Below are positions 6,140 to 12,532 of a stretch of 12,532 nucleotides of DNA, one piece after another. Each line of letters begins with the position of its first letter. The stretch's first letter is position 1. Made by a program: the position numbers and the translations under genes. Below the pieces are notes generated by a model. The model had not been told where the DNA came from. It saw only the letters and a program-made list of their open reading frames with translations, and did not search any database. This DNA is from an uncultured Bacteroidales bacterium (lineage in GTDB: Bacteria; Bacteroidota; Bacteroidia; Bacteroidales; FEN-979). Location: assembly GCA_903928285.1 (NCBI GenBank), contig CAIYQH010000517.1, forward strand, positions 1 through 12,532. The letters run 5' to 3'.

Positions 6140-7135
6140 TTATAAACTTTTTGCAATGGTCTGCAGAATGGGGTGGTAATCGCCCCTTAACCCCGCCGGG
6201 GTTGCATTTCTTATCTGGTAAACCACATCAATGCTGGGCTTGGCGTCCATAAGGCCAAATCCTTTGCCTGCGATGATATCCCTGTAAACCTCCGTATGGA
6301 GGTCGGCAAATCCATCACTGAATTCAATATCCTGCTCCCCCATTCTCAGCGAACGGTAAGTGCGCTTTCCTGCCGAACGGATTGTTTCCGGAATATCATT
6401 GTAGTCAAGGCTCAGGAACCACCTGATGTTGGCATGTTCCAGTTTCAGCAACCCGGCCGCCTTGTCAAACTTCAGCAAATGCACGGTATTTTCCTTCACT
6501 TCCCCGAAAACCCAGGTAAGCATGTCGAAAAAATGGACGCCTATGTTGGTGGCAATTCCACCTGATTTAGAGATGTCGCCCTTCCAGGCCCGATAGTACC
6601 AGTTCCCTCTTGAGGTGACATAGGTAAGGTCCAGATCGTATATCTTATCCTCTGGTCCCTGCTGAACCTGATTGCGCAGCGCAATGATCGACGGATGCAG
6701 CCGCAGTTGCAGGATGGTATATACCCGTTTCCCGGTTTCAGCTTCAATCTCACTCAATGCGTCAAGGTTCCATGGATTCAGCACGATGGGTTTCTCGCAA
6801 ATGGCATGCGCATCATTCCGCAAAGCAAGCCTGATATGCGAATCATGCATATAGTTGGGCGAACATATGCTCACATAGTCAACCTTCTTATTGCCATTTT
6901 CTGATTTGCTGATGGAGATCCTCCGCAATTTGTCGAGATGCCTGTCGAACCGCTCGGGCTCTATGAAAAAATCGGCCTGTGGGAAATAACTGTCAATGAT
7001 CCCCATCCCGTCATAGGGATCGAGTGCGCAAACCAACTGGTTCCCGGTATCTTTTATCGCCTTCATATGCCGAGGGGCAATATACCCGGCTGCGCCGATC
7101 AGGGCAAAATTCAAGGGTGTCTTCGTTTCAGTCAT
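6140..7135 (-). CDS. WbpB/WlbA-like UDP-N-acetyl-glucosaminuronate 3-dehydrogenase (Gfo/Idh/MocA family)
   Basis: A 331-residue NAD-dependent oxidoreductase closely resembling WlbA/WbpB, which oxidises C3 of UDP-2-acetamido-2-deoxyglucuronate to the 3-keto sugar. The N-terminus FALIGAAGYIAPRHMKAIKD (residues 10-29) includes the dinucleotide-binding loop and is characteristic of this subfamily. VDYVSICSPNYMHD and the catalytic CEKP (K115) follow, and GGIATNIGVHFFDML carries the conserved histidine H201. A short insertion (about 73-84, rich in Ser and Lys) lengthens the loop before VDYVSICSPN. The gene begins two bases after the stop of the WbpD-like acetyltransferase, and the WbpE-like aminotransferase lies upstream, which together make the family call specific. 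In characterised WbpB/WlbA enzymes the NADH formed is recycled with 2-oxoglutarate; whether that holds here is not visible. WbpA, which makes the substrate, is not in the window. Confidence 0.92.
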   Translation of the reverse strand: MTETKTPLNFALIGAAGYIAPRHMKAIKDTGNQLVCALDPYDGMGIIDSYFPQADFFIEPERFDRHLDKLRRISISKSENGNKKVDYVSICSPNYMHDSHIRLALRNDAHAICEKPIVLNPWNLDALSEIEAETGKRVYTILQLRLHPSIIALRNQVQQGPEDKIYDLDLTYVTSRGNWYYRAWKGDISKSGGIATNIGVHFFDMLTWVFGEVKENTVHLLKFDKAAGLLKLEHANIRWFLSLDYNDIPETIRSAGKRTYRSLRMGEQDIEFSDGFADLHTEVYRDIIAGKGFGLMDAKPSIDVVYQIRNATPAGLRGDYHPILQTIAKSL

Positions 7136-7137
7136 CG

Positions 7138-7722
7138 TTATTTTGTAAGTTTTACAACCCCGCCATCACGGGTCAGCTGGTATTTTTCAAGACTCTCGGG
7201 ACAAACCGCAATCCCCTCTTCATCAAAGTGAAGCCGGTGGCCATATTCACTCATCCAGCCAGACTGGCGGCCAGGGTTGCCAATGAAAAGCGCATAGGCA
7301 GGTACCTTTTTGGTAACAACGGTACCGGCGCCGATAAAGGCAAATTCCCCGATCTCATTGCCGCAAACGATCGTGGCATTCGCCCCGATGGATGCCCCAT
7401 GCCTGACAAGCGTCGTCTGGTACTCGTTCTTCCTTAAAATATGGCTCCTGGGGTTTATCACATTGGTAAAAACCATGGATGGACCAAGAAAAACATCATC
7501 CTCACAGATGACCCCTGTATAGATGGAGACATTATTCTGAACTTTTACATTCCCGCCTAGCACCACCTCGGGCGATACCACCACATTCTGCCCTATGTTG
7601 CAGTTCTCCCCTATGACACATCCCTTCATGATATGGGAGAAATGCCATATTTTGGTTCCTTTTCCAATCAGGCAACCCTCGTCGATGATGGCTGATTCAT
7701 GAGCAAAATATTGATTTTCCAT
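7138..7722 (-). CDS. WbpD/WlbB-like UDP-3-amino-sugar N-acetyltransferase
   Basis: A 194-residue left-handed beta-helix acyltransferase of the hexapeptide-repeat class, similar in length and motifs to WbpD/WlbB. Those enzymes acetylate the 3-amino group of UDP-2-acetamido-3-amino-2,3-dideoxyglucuronate using acetyl-CoA. Hexapeptide steps run from about residue 17 (LIGKGTKI) through VIGENCNIGQNVVV and SIGANATIV to FIGAGTVV. The FTNVINPRS loop (85-93) and the C-terminal CPESLEKYQL are typical of the subfamily. The ATG at 7720-7722 is chosen because it begins one base after the aminotransferase stop (TAA-C-ATG) and gives the family N-terminus MENQYFAHESAIID. A start 60 bases further upstream would add 20 residues that only re-read the end of the preceding gene. 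It is tightly packed with the aminotransferase and the dehydrogenase, the two preceding steps of the same pathway. Confidence 0.91.
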   Translation of the reverse strand: MENQYFAHESAIIDEGCLIGKGTKIWHFSHIMKGCVIGENCNIGQNVVVSPEVVLGGNVKVQNNVSIYTGVICEDDVFLGPSMVFTNVINPRSHILRKNEYQTTLVRHGASIGANATIVCGNEIGEFAFIGAGTVVTKKVPAYALFIGNPGRQSGWMSEYGHRLHFDEEGIAVCPESLEKYQLTRDGGVVKLTK

Positions 7723-7723
7723 G

Positions 7724-8854
7724 TTACCTGTTAAAAAATTCAAGAACGTTTCCTGTAATATAGGCAAGTTGCTCATGGTCAAGTTCCGTATGCATCGGCA
7801 GGGAGAATACCGTTTCGCTGAGATGTTCGGTTACCGGGAAATCACCGGCCTTATAGCGTGGATCGAGGTAAGCTTTCTGCATGTGAAGCGGCACCGGGTA
7901 ATAAATCATTGCCGGGATCTCCTTTGAGGTAAGGAAATCGATCAGCGCCTTGCGGTCAACACCTTCGGTTACCAGGGTATACTGATGGAATACATGGCTC
8001 GATTTGGCATACCGGACAGGGGTTTTCAGATGAGGATTGTTTTTGAAGGCTGCATCATAAAAATCAGCCGCAGCACGCCGTTTGGCGGCATATTCATCGA
8101 GACGGGCCAGCTTGACTTTCAAAATGGCGGCCTGGATGCTGTCGAGACGGGAGTTGACCCCAATGTAATCGTGGTAATATCTTACCGTCATGCCATGGTT
8201 TACCACCACGCGCATCTGCTTTGCCAGGTCATCGTCGTTGGTGAAAATCGCCCCGCCGTCGCCATAACAACCCAGGTTCTTGGAAGGGAAGAAGGAGGTG
8301 CACCCGATATTGCCGATGGTTCCAGCCTTTTTGGAAGTCCCGTCATTAAAATAATAATCCGACCCGATCGCCTGGCAGTTATCTTCAATGACAAAAAGAT
8401 TGTGTTTTCCGGCAATTTCCATGACCGCCTCCATGGGGGCGGTTTGTCCGAAAAGGTGAACCGGCACAATAGCTTTGGTCCTGGAGGTGATGGCCCGTTC
8501 AATGGCTGCCGGGTCAATATTGAAGGTGTCGGGATCGACATCCACCAGCACCGGAGTGAGTTTTAACAAGGCGATCACCTCCGCCGTAGCGATAAAGGTA
8601 AACGAGGTGGTGATTACCTCGTCACCAGGCTGGAGGTTCAGCGCCATCATGGCAACCTGCAGCGCATCGGTACCGTTGGCACACGGGATGACATGTTTCA
8701 CGCCCAGATATTGTTCCAGGTCTTTTTGAAATGCATTCACTGCCGGGCCATTGATGAAGGCACAGGAATCTATTACCTCCTGTATCCCTTTGTCAATTTC
8801 AGTTTTAATATCAAGGTACTGACTGCGTAAGTCAACCATCTGGAGTTTCTTCAT
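7724..8854 (-). CDS. WbpE/WlbC-like DegT/DnrJ/EryC1 family sugar aminotransferase
   Basis: A 376-residue PLP-dependent sugar aminotransferase. In this context it would convert the UDP-3-keto-glucuronate product of WbpB to the 3-amino sugar with glutamate as donor, as WbpE/WlbC does. CANGTDALQ (58-66) binds the cofactor phosphate, D158 in VIEDNCQAIG pairs with the pyridine nitrogen, and K192 in SFFPSKNLG is the Schiff-base lysine. GDGGAIFTN, NSRLDSIQAAIL and the closing PVPLHMQKAY, with a late LPMH, are family signatures. The start ATG at 8852-8854 gives MKKLQMVDLRSQY. An upstream in-frame TTG at 8881 lies at the promoter and is unlikely; an ATG at 8839 is also possible and would remove only five residues. 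It is the first gene of the five-gene minus-strand operon and has its own promoter. DegT enzymes are hard to tell apart by sequence, so substrate assignment rests on neighbours. Confidence 0.92.
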   Translation of the reverse strand: MKKLQMVDLRSQYLDIKTEIDKGIQEVIDSCAFINGPAVNAFQKDLEQYLGVKHVIPCANGTDALQVAMMALNLQPGDEVITTSFTFIATAEVIALLKLTPVLVDVDPDTFNIDPAAIERAITSRTKAIVPVHLFGQTAPMEAVMEIAGKHNLFVIEDNCQAIGSDYYFNDGTSKKAGTIGNIGCTSFFPSKNLGCYGDGGAIFTNDDDLAKQMRVVVNHGMTVRYYHDYIGVNSRLDSIQAAILKVKLARLDEYAAKRRAAADFYDAAFKNNPHLKTPVRYAKSSHVFHQYTLVTEGVDRKALIDFLTSKEIPAMIYYPVPLHMQKAYLDPRYKAGDFPVTEHLSETVFSLPMHTELDHEQLAYITGNVLEFFNR

Positions 8855-8878
8855 CAGGATGAGTTTTGTTATTTCGTT

Positions 8879-8920
8879 CAAATTTATGCAAAGTTAAATA
8901 ATAATTCCTCCCATACCGAA
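8879..8920 (-). promoter_or_regulatory. Promoter for the nucleotide-sugar operon
   Basis: Two perfect Bacteroidota -7 elements lie back to back on the minus strand: TAACTTTGC (8896 to 8888) and TAAATTTG (8886 to 8879). For the first, a near-match -33 element TTCG (8920 to 8917) sits 20 bases upstream. Either would give a short leader before the ATG at 8854. Which one is used cannot be told from sequence. It would drive the aminotransferase and the four genes behind it. Confidence 0.65.
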
Positions 8921-9033
8921 TACCACCCATCCATTCTTCCGGCGGATGCTGCTCATTTAACGGTATATAACCCGAGATGGTTCATATTACCGGAATTTTT
9001 TCCCGTCAAACATACAGAATTCAACCAAAAAAA

Positions 9034-9064
9034 TTGGATTGTCGCACCGGTTTTAATAACTTTG
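9034..9064 (+). promoter_or_regulatory. Promoter of the elbB-like gene
   Basis: TTGG at 9034-9037 and TAACTTTG at 9057-9064 are separated by 19 bases, close to the Bacteroidota consensus TTTG-N19-TAnnTTTG. This is the best full match in the window. Transcription should begin about 9070, some 28 bases before the ATG at 9098. It is divergent from the sugar-operon promoter, with about 110 bases between the two -33 regions. Confidence 0.72.
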
Positions 9065-9097
9065 ACCTTGTCATTTTTCCACCCAGCATTTGTGCTT

Positions 9098-9757
9098 ATG
9101 AAAAAATTTGCCGTTATTTTATCAGGTTGTGGTGTTTACGACGGGGCCGAGATCCAGGAGGCTGTACTGACCCTTCTGGCTATTAATAAGGCTGGCGCCT
9201 CCTATCATTGTTTTGCCCCTGACATGCTGCAGTTTCATGTGATCAACCATGTCAGCGGGAAGGAGCTTCCTGAAAAACGGAATGTACTGGTTGAGTCGGC
9301 CCGTATTGCCCGCGGAAAGATAGAACCCCTTTCGCATTTTAAAGCAGCCGATTTTGACGGCATGATCTTCCCGGGTGGCTTCGGCGCTGCAAAAAACCTT
9401 TGCACCTGGGCCATAAGCGGAAACCAATGCAAGGTAAATCCGGATGTTGAGGCTGCCGTCAAATCCATGTTTGTGGAAGGGAAACCTATCGGCGCCATGT
9501 GCATTGCCCCTGTGATCCTGGCAGCCTTGTTTAAAGGAACAGTCCTGACAACAGGTCATGATCCGGCATCACAAAGTTTCATCGAGAATATGGGGAATGT
9601 TTATACCATCGCCGGGCATGGGGAGGTAGTGATTGACAAGACGCGGAATTTGTTTACCACCCCGTGTTACATGCTGGATGCCTCGATTTCACAAATCGCG
9701 TTGGGAACGGAGAATATCATCAGGGCGATGCTGAAGAGTATGAACAGCACAGGTTAA
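9098..9757 (+). CDS. elbB: ElbB-like glyoxalase, DJ-1/PfpI family
   Basis: A 219-residue protein of the DJ-1/PfpI class I glutamine-amidotransferase-like fold, matching ElbB (formerly linked to isoprenoid synthesis; reported weak glyoxalase activity). The N-terminus KKFAVILSGCGVYDGAEIQE is characteristic, with E18 in the position expected to sit near the nucleophile. The nucleophile elbow is C135 in GAMCIAP. DGMIFPGGFGAAKNL (88-101), TTGHDPASQ and HGEVVIDKTRNLFTTPCYML are further signatures. The ATG at 9098 is chosen over an in-frame TTG at 9062, which lies in the -7 promoter box. The gene stands alone on the plus strand, divergent from the sugar operon and convergent with buk. It probably helps detoxify reactive carbonyls, but the physiological role of the family remains uncertain. 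Confidence 0.94.
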   Translation: MKKFAVILSGCGVYDGAEIQEAVLTLLAINKAGASYHCFAPDMLQFHVINHVSGKELPEKRNVLVESARIARGKIEPLSHFKAADFDGMIFPGGFGAAKNLCTWAISGNQCKVNPDVEAAVKSMFVEGKPIGAMCIAPVILAALFKGTVLTTGHDPASQSFIENMGNVYTIAGHGEVVIDKTRNLFTTPCYMLDASISQIALGTENIIRAMLKSMNSTG

Positions 9758-9791
9758 CAGCGCACAGGCCGAACAACAGCCCGCGGCCAGC

Positions 9792-10868
9792 TCAGGAATA
9801 TTCCTTCACCTCCAGCTCCCCTCGGGCTACCATGAGTCCGTTGATGGCAAGGGCTCGCATCTCATCCTCGCCGGGGTAAATATGAATTGGCGCCAGTTTG
9901 TATACCCTCTCCTGGATCCAGTTTACAAATCCTTTGTCATAAGCGATCCCTCCTGTGATAAGGATGGCATCCACCTCACACTTCAGTACCGTGTACATCT
10001 CACCGATATATTTCGCAACCTGGTAGGCCATGGCATGGTAGATCAGTTCAGCCTGAGCATTGCCGGCATCAACCATCTTCTCAACGTCGTAGGCATTGTT
10101 GGTGCCAAGGTAGGCCACCAGCCCGCCTTCACCCTTGACCATCTTCTGAACCTCCTGTTGTGAATATTTCCCGCTGAAACAAAACCTGACCAGATCCATC
10201 ACCGGCAAAGTACCGGTACGTTCGGGGCTGAAGGGCCCCTCCCCGTCGAGTCCCTGGTTTACATCGATCACCCGGCCGCGCTGATGGGCCCCGATGGTGA
10301 TTCCGCCTCCAAGATGAACCACAATAAGGTTGAGATCCTCATATTTACGCCGTACCGAACGGGCATACTCACGGGCAACTGCCTTCTGGTTCAGTGCATG
10401 GAAGATGGATACGCGTTGGAAAATGGGATGGCCAGAGATACGCGCAATCTCATCAAACTCATCAACAACGATAGGGTCTACAATAAACGCACGCGCATTT
10501 GGCAGGGCGCTCACCAGGTCGTGGGCGATCAGGCCACCCAGGTTGCTGGCATGTTCCCCGAAGGGACTCGATTTCAGGTCGGCAATCATCTTGTCGTTTA
10601 CCTCGTAAATCCCCGAGGGAATAGGCTTGAGCAGCCCTCCCCTGCCAACCACCGCCTGAAGGTCGTTGATCTGCATATCGGCTTCCTGCAACTGTTGCAG
10701 GATGATCTCTTTACGGAGATCAAACTGATCGGTGATCTTTGGAAATGGAGCCAGCTCTTCCGACGAATGCTTGATATTCTTTAAAAAGATGGGGTCCGTA
10801 TTCTGATAAACGGCTATCTTGGTGGAGGTTGATCCCGGATTGACTGCTAGAATCCTGACGTCTTTCAT
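9792..10868 (-). CDS. buk: Butyrate kinase
   Basis: A 358-residue member of the acetokinase (ASKHA) family at the normal length for butyrate kinase. It transfers the phosphate of butyryl phosphate (or isobutyryl and isovaleryl phosphate) to ADP, giving the acid and ATP. NPGSTSTK (10-17) is the phosphate-binding start. R76 in VGRGG, D131-P132, H158 in IFHALNQ, HLGGG (185-189), GPFSPERTG (211-219) and ITGGIAYD are family hallmarks. The ATG at 10866-10868 is set by an AAGGA ribosome binding site seven bases upstream, part of which is the permease stop (TAAGGA). The permease lies directly upstream, and before it is the end of ptb, whose product makes the acyl phosphate. The three form an apparent operon. 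Propionate or branched-chain acids as actual products cannot be excluded. Confidence 0.95.
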   Translation of the reverse strand: MKDVRILAVNPGSTSTKIAVYQNTDPIFLKNIKHSSEELAPFPKITDQFDLRKEIILQQLQEADMQINDLQAVVGRGGLLKPIPSGIYEVNDKMIADLKSSPFGEHASNLGGLIAHDLVSALPNARAFIVDPIVVDEFDEIARISGHPIFQRVSIFHALNQKAVAREYARSVRRKYEDLNLIVVHLGGGITIGAHQRGRVIDVNQGLDGEGPFSPERTGTLPVMDLVRFCFSGKYSQQEVQKMVKGEGGLVAYLGTNNAYDVEKMVDAGNAQAELIYHAMAYQVAKYIGEMYTVLKCEVDAILITGGIAYDKGFVNWIQERVYKLAPIHIYPGEDEMRALAINGLMVARGELEVKEYS

Positions 10869-10875
10869 TCGCAAA

Positions 10876-10880
10876 TCCTT
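10876..10880 (-). promoter_or_regulatory. Ribosome binding site of buk, overlapping the permease stop
   Basis: AAGGA is placed seven bases before the buk ATG and shares bases with the permease TAA stop (TAAGGA). It decides for the ATG at 10868 over the TTG two codons upstream, and it suggests translational coupling of buk to the permease. Confidence 0.75.
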
Positions 10881-12417
10881 ATTTAGGCGTGTTGTTTAAT
10901 TTTCGTTGAATACTATGCCTGATTCCATAGGTGAAATAAATGACAAATCCGATGGCCATCCATATGATCAGCCGCAACCAGGTATCCATCGGCAGGGCGG
11001 CCATCTGGATCAGGCAGATCAGGGCGCCGAGGATGGGAATCAGGGGAACAAAGGGCGTTCGGAAAGGCCGTTCCAGATCGGGCCTGGTTTTTCTCAGCAC
11101 GATGATGCTCACACATACAATGGCAAAGGCAAGCAACGTACCGATCGATACAAGCTCTCCCAGGATGCTGATTGGCAGCACGCCGGCCAGAACGATGGCT
11201 ACCAGCCCGGTCAGGATGGTGCTAACATAAGGAGTTTTGAACCTTGGATGTACACTGGAGAAAACCGGGGGGAGCAACCCGTCCTTCGACATAGTGTAAA
11301 AAATTCTTGGCTGCCCCATCAGCATGACCAGAATAACCGAACTTAAACCTGCAATGGCTGCAATCTTAACGATCGGCCTGAGCCAGAACATGCCCGGTCC
11401 CATCGCATTTACGCCAACTGCAACGGGGTCCGACACGTTCAGCGTTGTATAACTGACAATCCCGGTAAGGACAATGGCTACCAGGATATACAGAACGGTG
11501 GAAAGACTCAGGGAGCCAAGGATGCCGATAGGCATATCACGTTGCGGGTTCTTCGCCTCCTGTGCGGCAGTTGACACGGCATCGAAGCCAATGTAAGCGA
11601 AGAAGATCACCCCAGCCCCGCGGAGAATTCCGCTCCAGCCGAAATGGCCCCAGACGCCGGTGTTGGCAGGAATGAAGGGATGCCAGTTTCCAACCTTTAC
11701 AAAGGCAATTCCGATAGCAATAAAAAGGATGATGACGGCAACCTTCACAATCACCATAATGTTGTTGAAGTTGGCTGATTCCCTGATCCCGATGACCAGC
11801 AAAATAGTGAGGGCGGCAATGATGAACATCGCCGGCAGGTTGATTACTGCCGTAAGATGCGGCAGCGATGCCACATTGATCCCCTGCGCCAGCAAGCCGG
11901 TGCTGAGATTGGAGGTCAGCTGCTGCCAGCCGACCTTCGGAACCTCAACAAGTACGGAACCCGTGGCAGCAGTAAAGGCGGTCGGTATATCTATCCCGAA
12001 ATCATGCAGAAAACTGACCATATATCCCGACCACCCTACCGAAACGGTAGAGGCTGCAAACAGGTATTCCAGAATCAGGTCCCAACCGATGATCCATGCC
12101 AGGAATTCACCCAGCGTTGCGTAGGAGTATGTATAGGCGCTTCCCGAAATCGGGATCATAGAGGCAAACTCCGCATAACACAGCCCGGCAAAGGCACAGG
12201 CAATCCCTGAAATGATAAACGAAATCACGATAGCAGGACCGGCATATTGTGCTGCAGCCTGCCCCGTGAGGACGAAAATTCCTGCCCCGATAATAGCCCC
12301 GATACCCAACGTGGTCAGGTTCAGCCCGGTCAGGGTTTTCTTCAACCCCGACTTATTATCTTTTGCCTCCTGCATCAAATCGGGAAGGGACTTGGTCAGG
12401 AACAGGTTATTGCCCAT
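10879..12417 (-). CDS. APC superfamily amino-acid permease (CAT-like)
   Basis: A 512-residue inner-membrane transporter of the amino acid-polyamine-organocation superfamily with about 12 predicted helices and a cytoplasmic N-terminus of some 28 residues. Helix 1 carries the unwound substrate-binding motif IGAIIGAGIFVLTG (39-52). FFAYIGFDAVSTAAQEAKNP marks helix 6 and its following loop and is typical of the cationic amino-acid transporter (CAT/YhdG/YfnA) branch. The LxRPFRTPFVPLIPILG segment before the last helix pair is also typical. It lies between the end of ptb (23 bases upstream) and buk (10 bases downstream), so it probably brings in an amino acid whose fermentation yields butyryl-CoA or a branched acyl-CoA. 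The substrate, for example lysine, a branched-chain amino acid or glutamate, cannot be read from sequence. The ATG at 12415-12417 gives a normal N-terminus. Confidence 0.93.
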   Translation of the reverse strand: MGNNLFLTKSLPDLMQEAKDNKSGLKKTLTGLNLTTLGIGAIIGAGIFVLTGQAAAQYAGPAIVISFIISGIACAFAGLCYAEFASMIPISGSAYTYSYATLGEFLAWIIGWDLILEYLFAASTVSVGWSGYMVSFLHDFGIDIPTAFTAATGSVLVEVPKVGWQQLTSNLSTGLLAQGINVASLPHLTAVINLPAMFIIAALTILLVIGIRESANFNNIMVIVKVAVIILFIAIGIAFVKVGNWHPFIPANTGVWGHFGWSGILRGAGVIFFAYIGFDAVSTAAQEAKNPQRDMPIGILGSLSLSTVLYILVAIVLTGIVSYTTLNVSDPVAVGVNAMGPGMFWLRPIVKIAAIAGLSSVILVMLMGQPRIFYTMSKDGLLPPVFSSVHPRFKTPYVSTILTGLVAIVLAGVLPISILGELVSIGTLLAFAIVCVSIIVLRKTRPDLERPFRTPFVPLIPILGALICLIQMAALPMDTWLRLIIWMAIGFVIYFTYGIRHSIQRKLNNTPK

Positions 12418-12440
12418 GTTTCGAAAATAAAAGATGAATA

Positions 12441-12532
12441 TTAAATGGCTGCTGCCATCACAATACTTGCCTGTTTTGACTCTTCCGTATCGGAACGGGA
12501 GGTCAGTACAATTGGCGCTGCGGCTCCCAGCA
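12441..12532 (-). CDS. ptb: Phosphate butyryltransferase, C-terminal 29 residues (cut by window edge)
   Basis: An open frame enters from the window edge (first full codon 12530-12528) and ends at a TAA at 12441-12443. Its 29 residues contain APIVLTSRSDTEESKQASI followed by VMAAAI. This is the usual C-terminal signature of phosphate acetyl/butyryltransferases, in which P-I-V-L-T-S-R-x-D, ESK and an Ala-rich tail close the protein. Phosphotransacetylase (pta) ends similarly, but the buk gene two positions downstream favours ptb, which makes butyryl phosphate from butyryl-CoA and phosphate. The permease starts 23 bases after this stop on the same strand, so the three are probably one transcript. 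Only the end is visible, so the start, length and integrity cannot be judged. Confidence 0.82.
   Translation of the reverse strand, partial: LGAAAPIVLTSRSDTEESKQASIVMAAAI

Noticed and set aside
7723..7782. Upstream ATG giving the acetyltransferase 20 more residues
   Set aside because: It would lie wholly within the end of the aminotransferase gene; the ATG one base after that stop gives the family N-terminus and length.
7985..8566. Plus-strand open frame of 193 codons
   Set aside because: It lies antisense within the aminotransferase gene, has no recognisable motif and no promoter; a shadow frame.
8855..8881. TTG start for the aminotransferase
   Set aside because: It overlaps the TAAATTTG promoter element, and the added residues do not match the family N-terminus.
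9062..9097. TTG start adding 12 residues to the ElbB-like protein
   Set aside because: It lies in the -7 box TAACTTTG; the ATG at 9098 begins the conserved MKKFAVILSG segment.
9758..9791. Possible terminator between elbB and buk (GGCCG ... CGGCC)
   Set aside because: Only a five-base stem with a long loop and no T run; too weak to call.
10284..10784. Plus-strand open frame of 166 codons
   Set aside because: It is antisense to butyrate kinase, whose frame has full motif support.
12422..12429. TATTTTCG on the minus strand as a -7 box for the permease
   Set aside because: One mismatch at a conserved position and only a few bases from the ATG; ptb directly upstream makes co-transcription more likely.

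Overview
The window looks like chromosomal DNA of a fermentative member of the Bacteroidota, probably Bacteroidales or a close relative. Three things point there. A bactofilin gene is followed by small AtpZ/AtpI-like membrane proteins. Promoter candidates carry the phylum's TAnnTTTG -7 element instead of a sigma70 -10 box. Most starts lack a strong Shine-Dalgarno sequence. GC content is intermediate. There are no RNA genes, insertion sequences or CRISPR arrays, and no gene-free stretch over 300 bases; the largest gap is the 243-base divergent promoter region 8855-9097.

Layout, plus strand 1-3924: bactofilin (2-406), an overlapping AtpZ-like protein (378-587), and a four-helix AtpI-like membrane protein (616-1020). 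A separate promoter then opens a pterin pair, a 6-pyruvoyltetrahydropterin synthase homologue (1054-1467) and GTP cyclohydrolase I folE (1485-2099). A 9-bp minisatellite with a diverged inverted copy follows (2100-2248), then a Bax inhibitor-1 family membrane protein (2287-3024) and fabD (3049-3924). A 17-bp GC-rich hairpin separates fabD from the convergent sugar operon.

Minus strand 8854-3978: a nucleotide-sugar operon in transcription order wbpE-like aminotransferase, wbpD-like N-acetyltransferase, wbpB-like oxidoreductase, galE, rfbB. The first three would turn UDP-GlcNAc-uronate into UDP-2,3-diacetamido-2,3-dideoxyglucuronate. The last two supply UDP-galactose and dTDP-4-keto-6-deoxyglucose. 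All serve surface polysaccharide synthesis. Divergent from this operon lies elbB, a DJ-1/PfpI family gene (9098-9757, plus strand).

Minus strand 12532-9792: the last 29 codons of a phosphate butyryltransferase (ptb), which run off the window edge, then an APC amino-acid permease, then butyrate kinase (buk). The permease sits between the two enzymes that make ATP from butyryl-CoA or branched acyl-CoA. That arrangement suggests an operon for amino-acid uptake coupled to acyl-phosphate ATP production.

The items most worth a second look are the ptb-permease-buk order, the 9-bp repeat with its inverted arm downstream of folE, and a PTPS homologue in which the usual pterin-anchoring glutamate reads as glutamine. 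Nothing here is clearly a wholly new system; most genes are well-known families.
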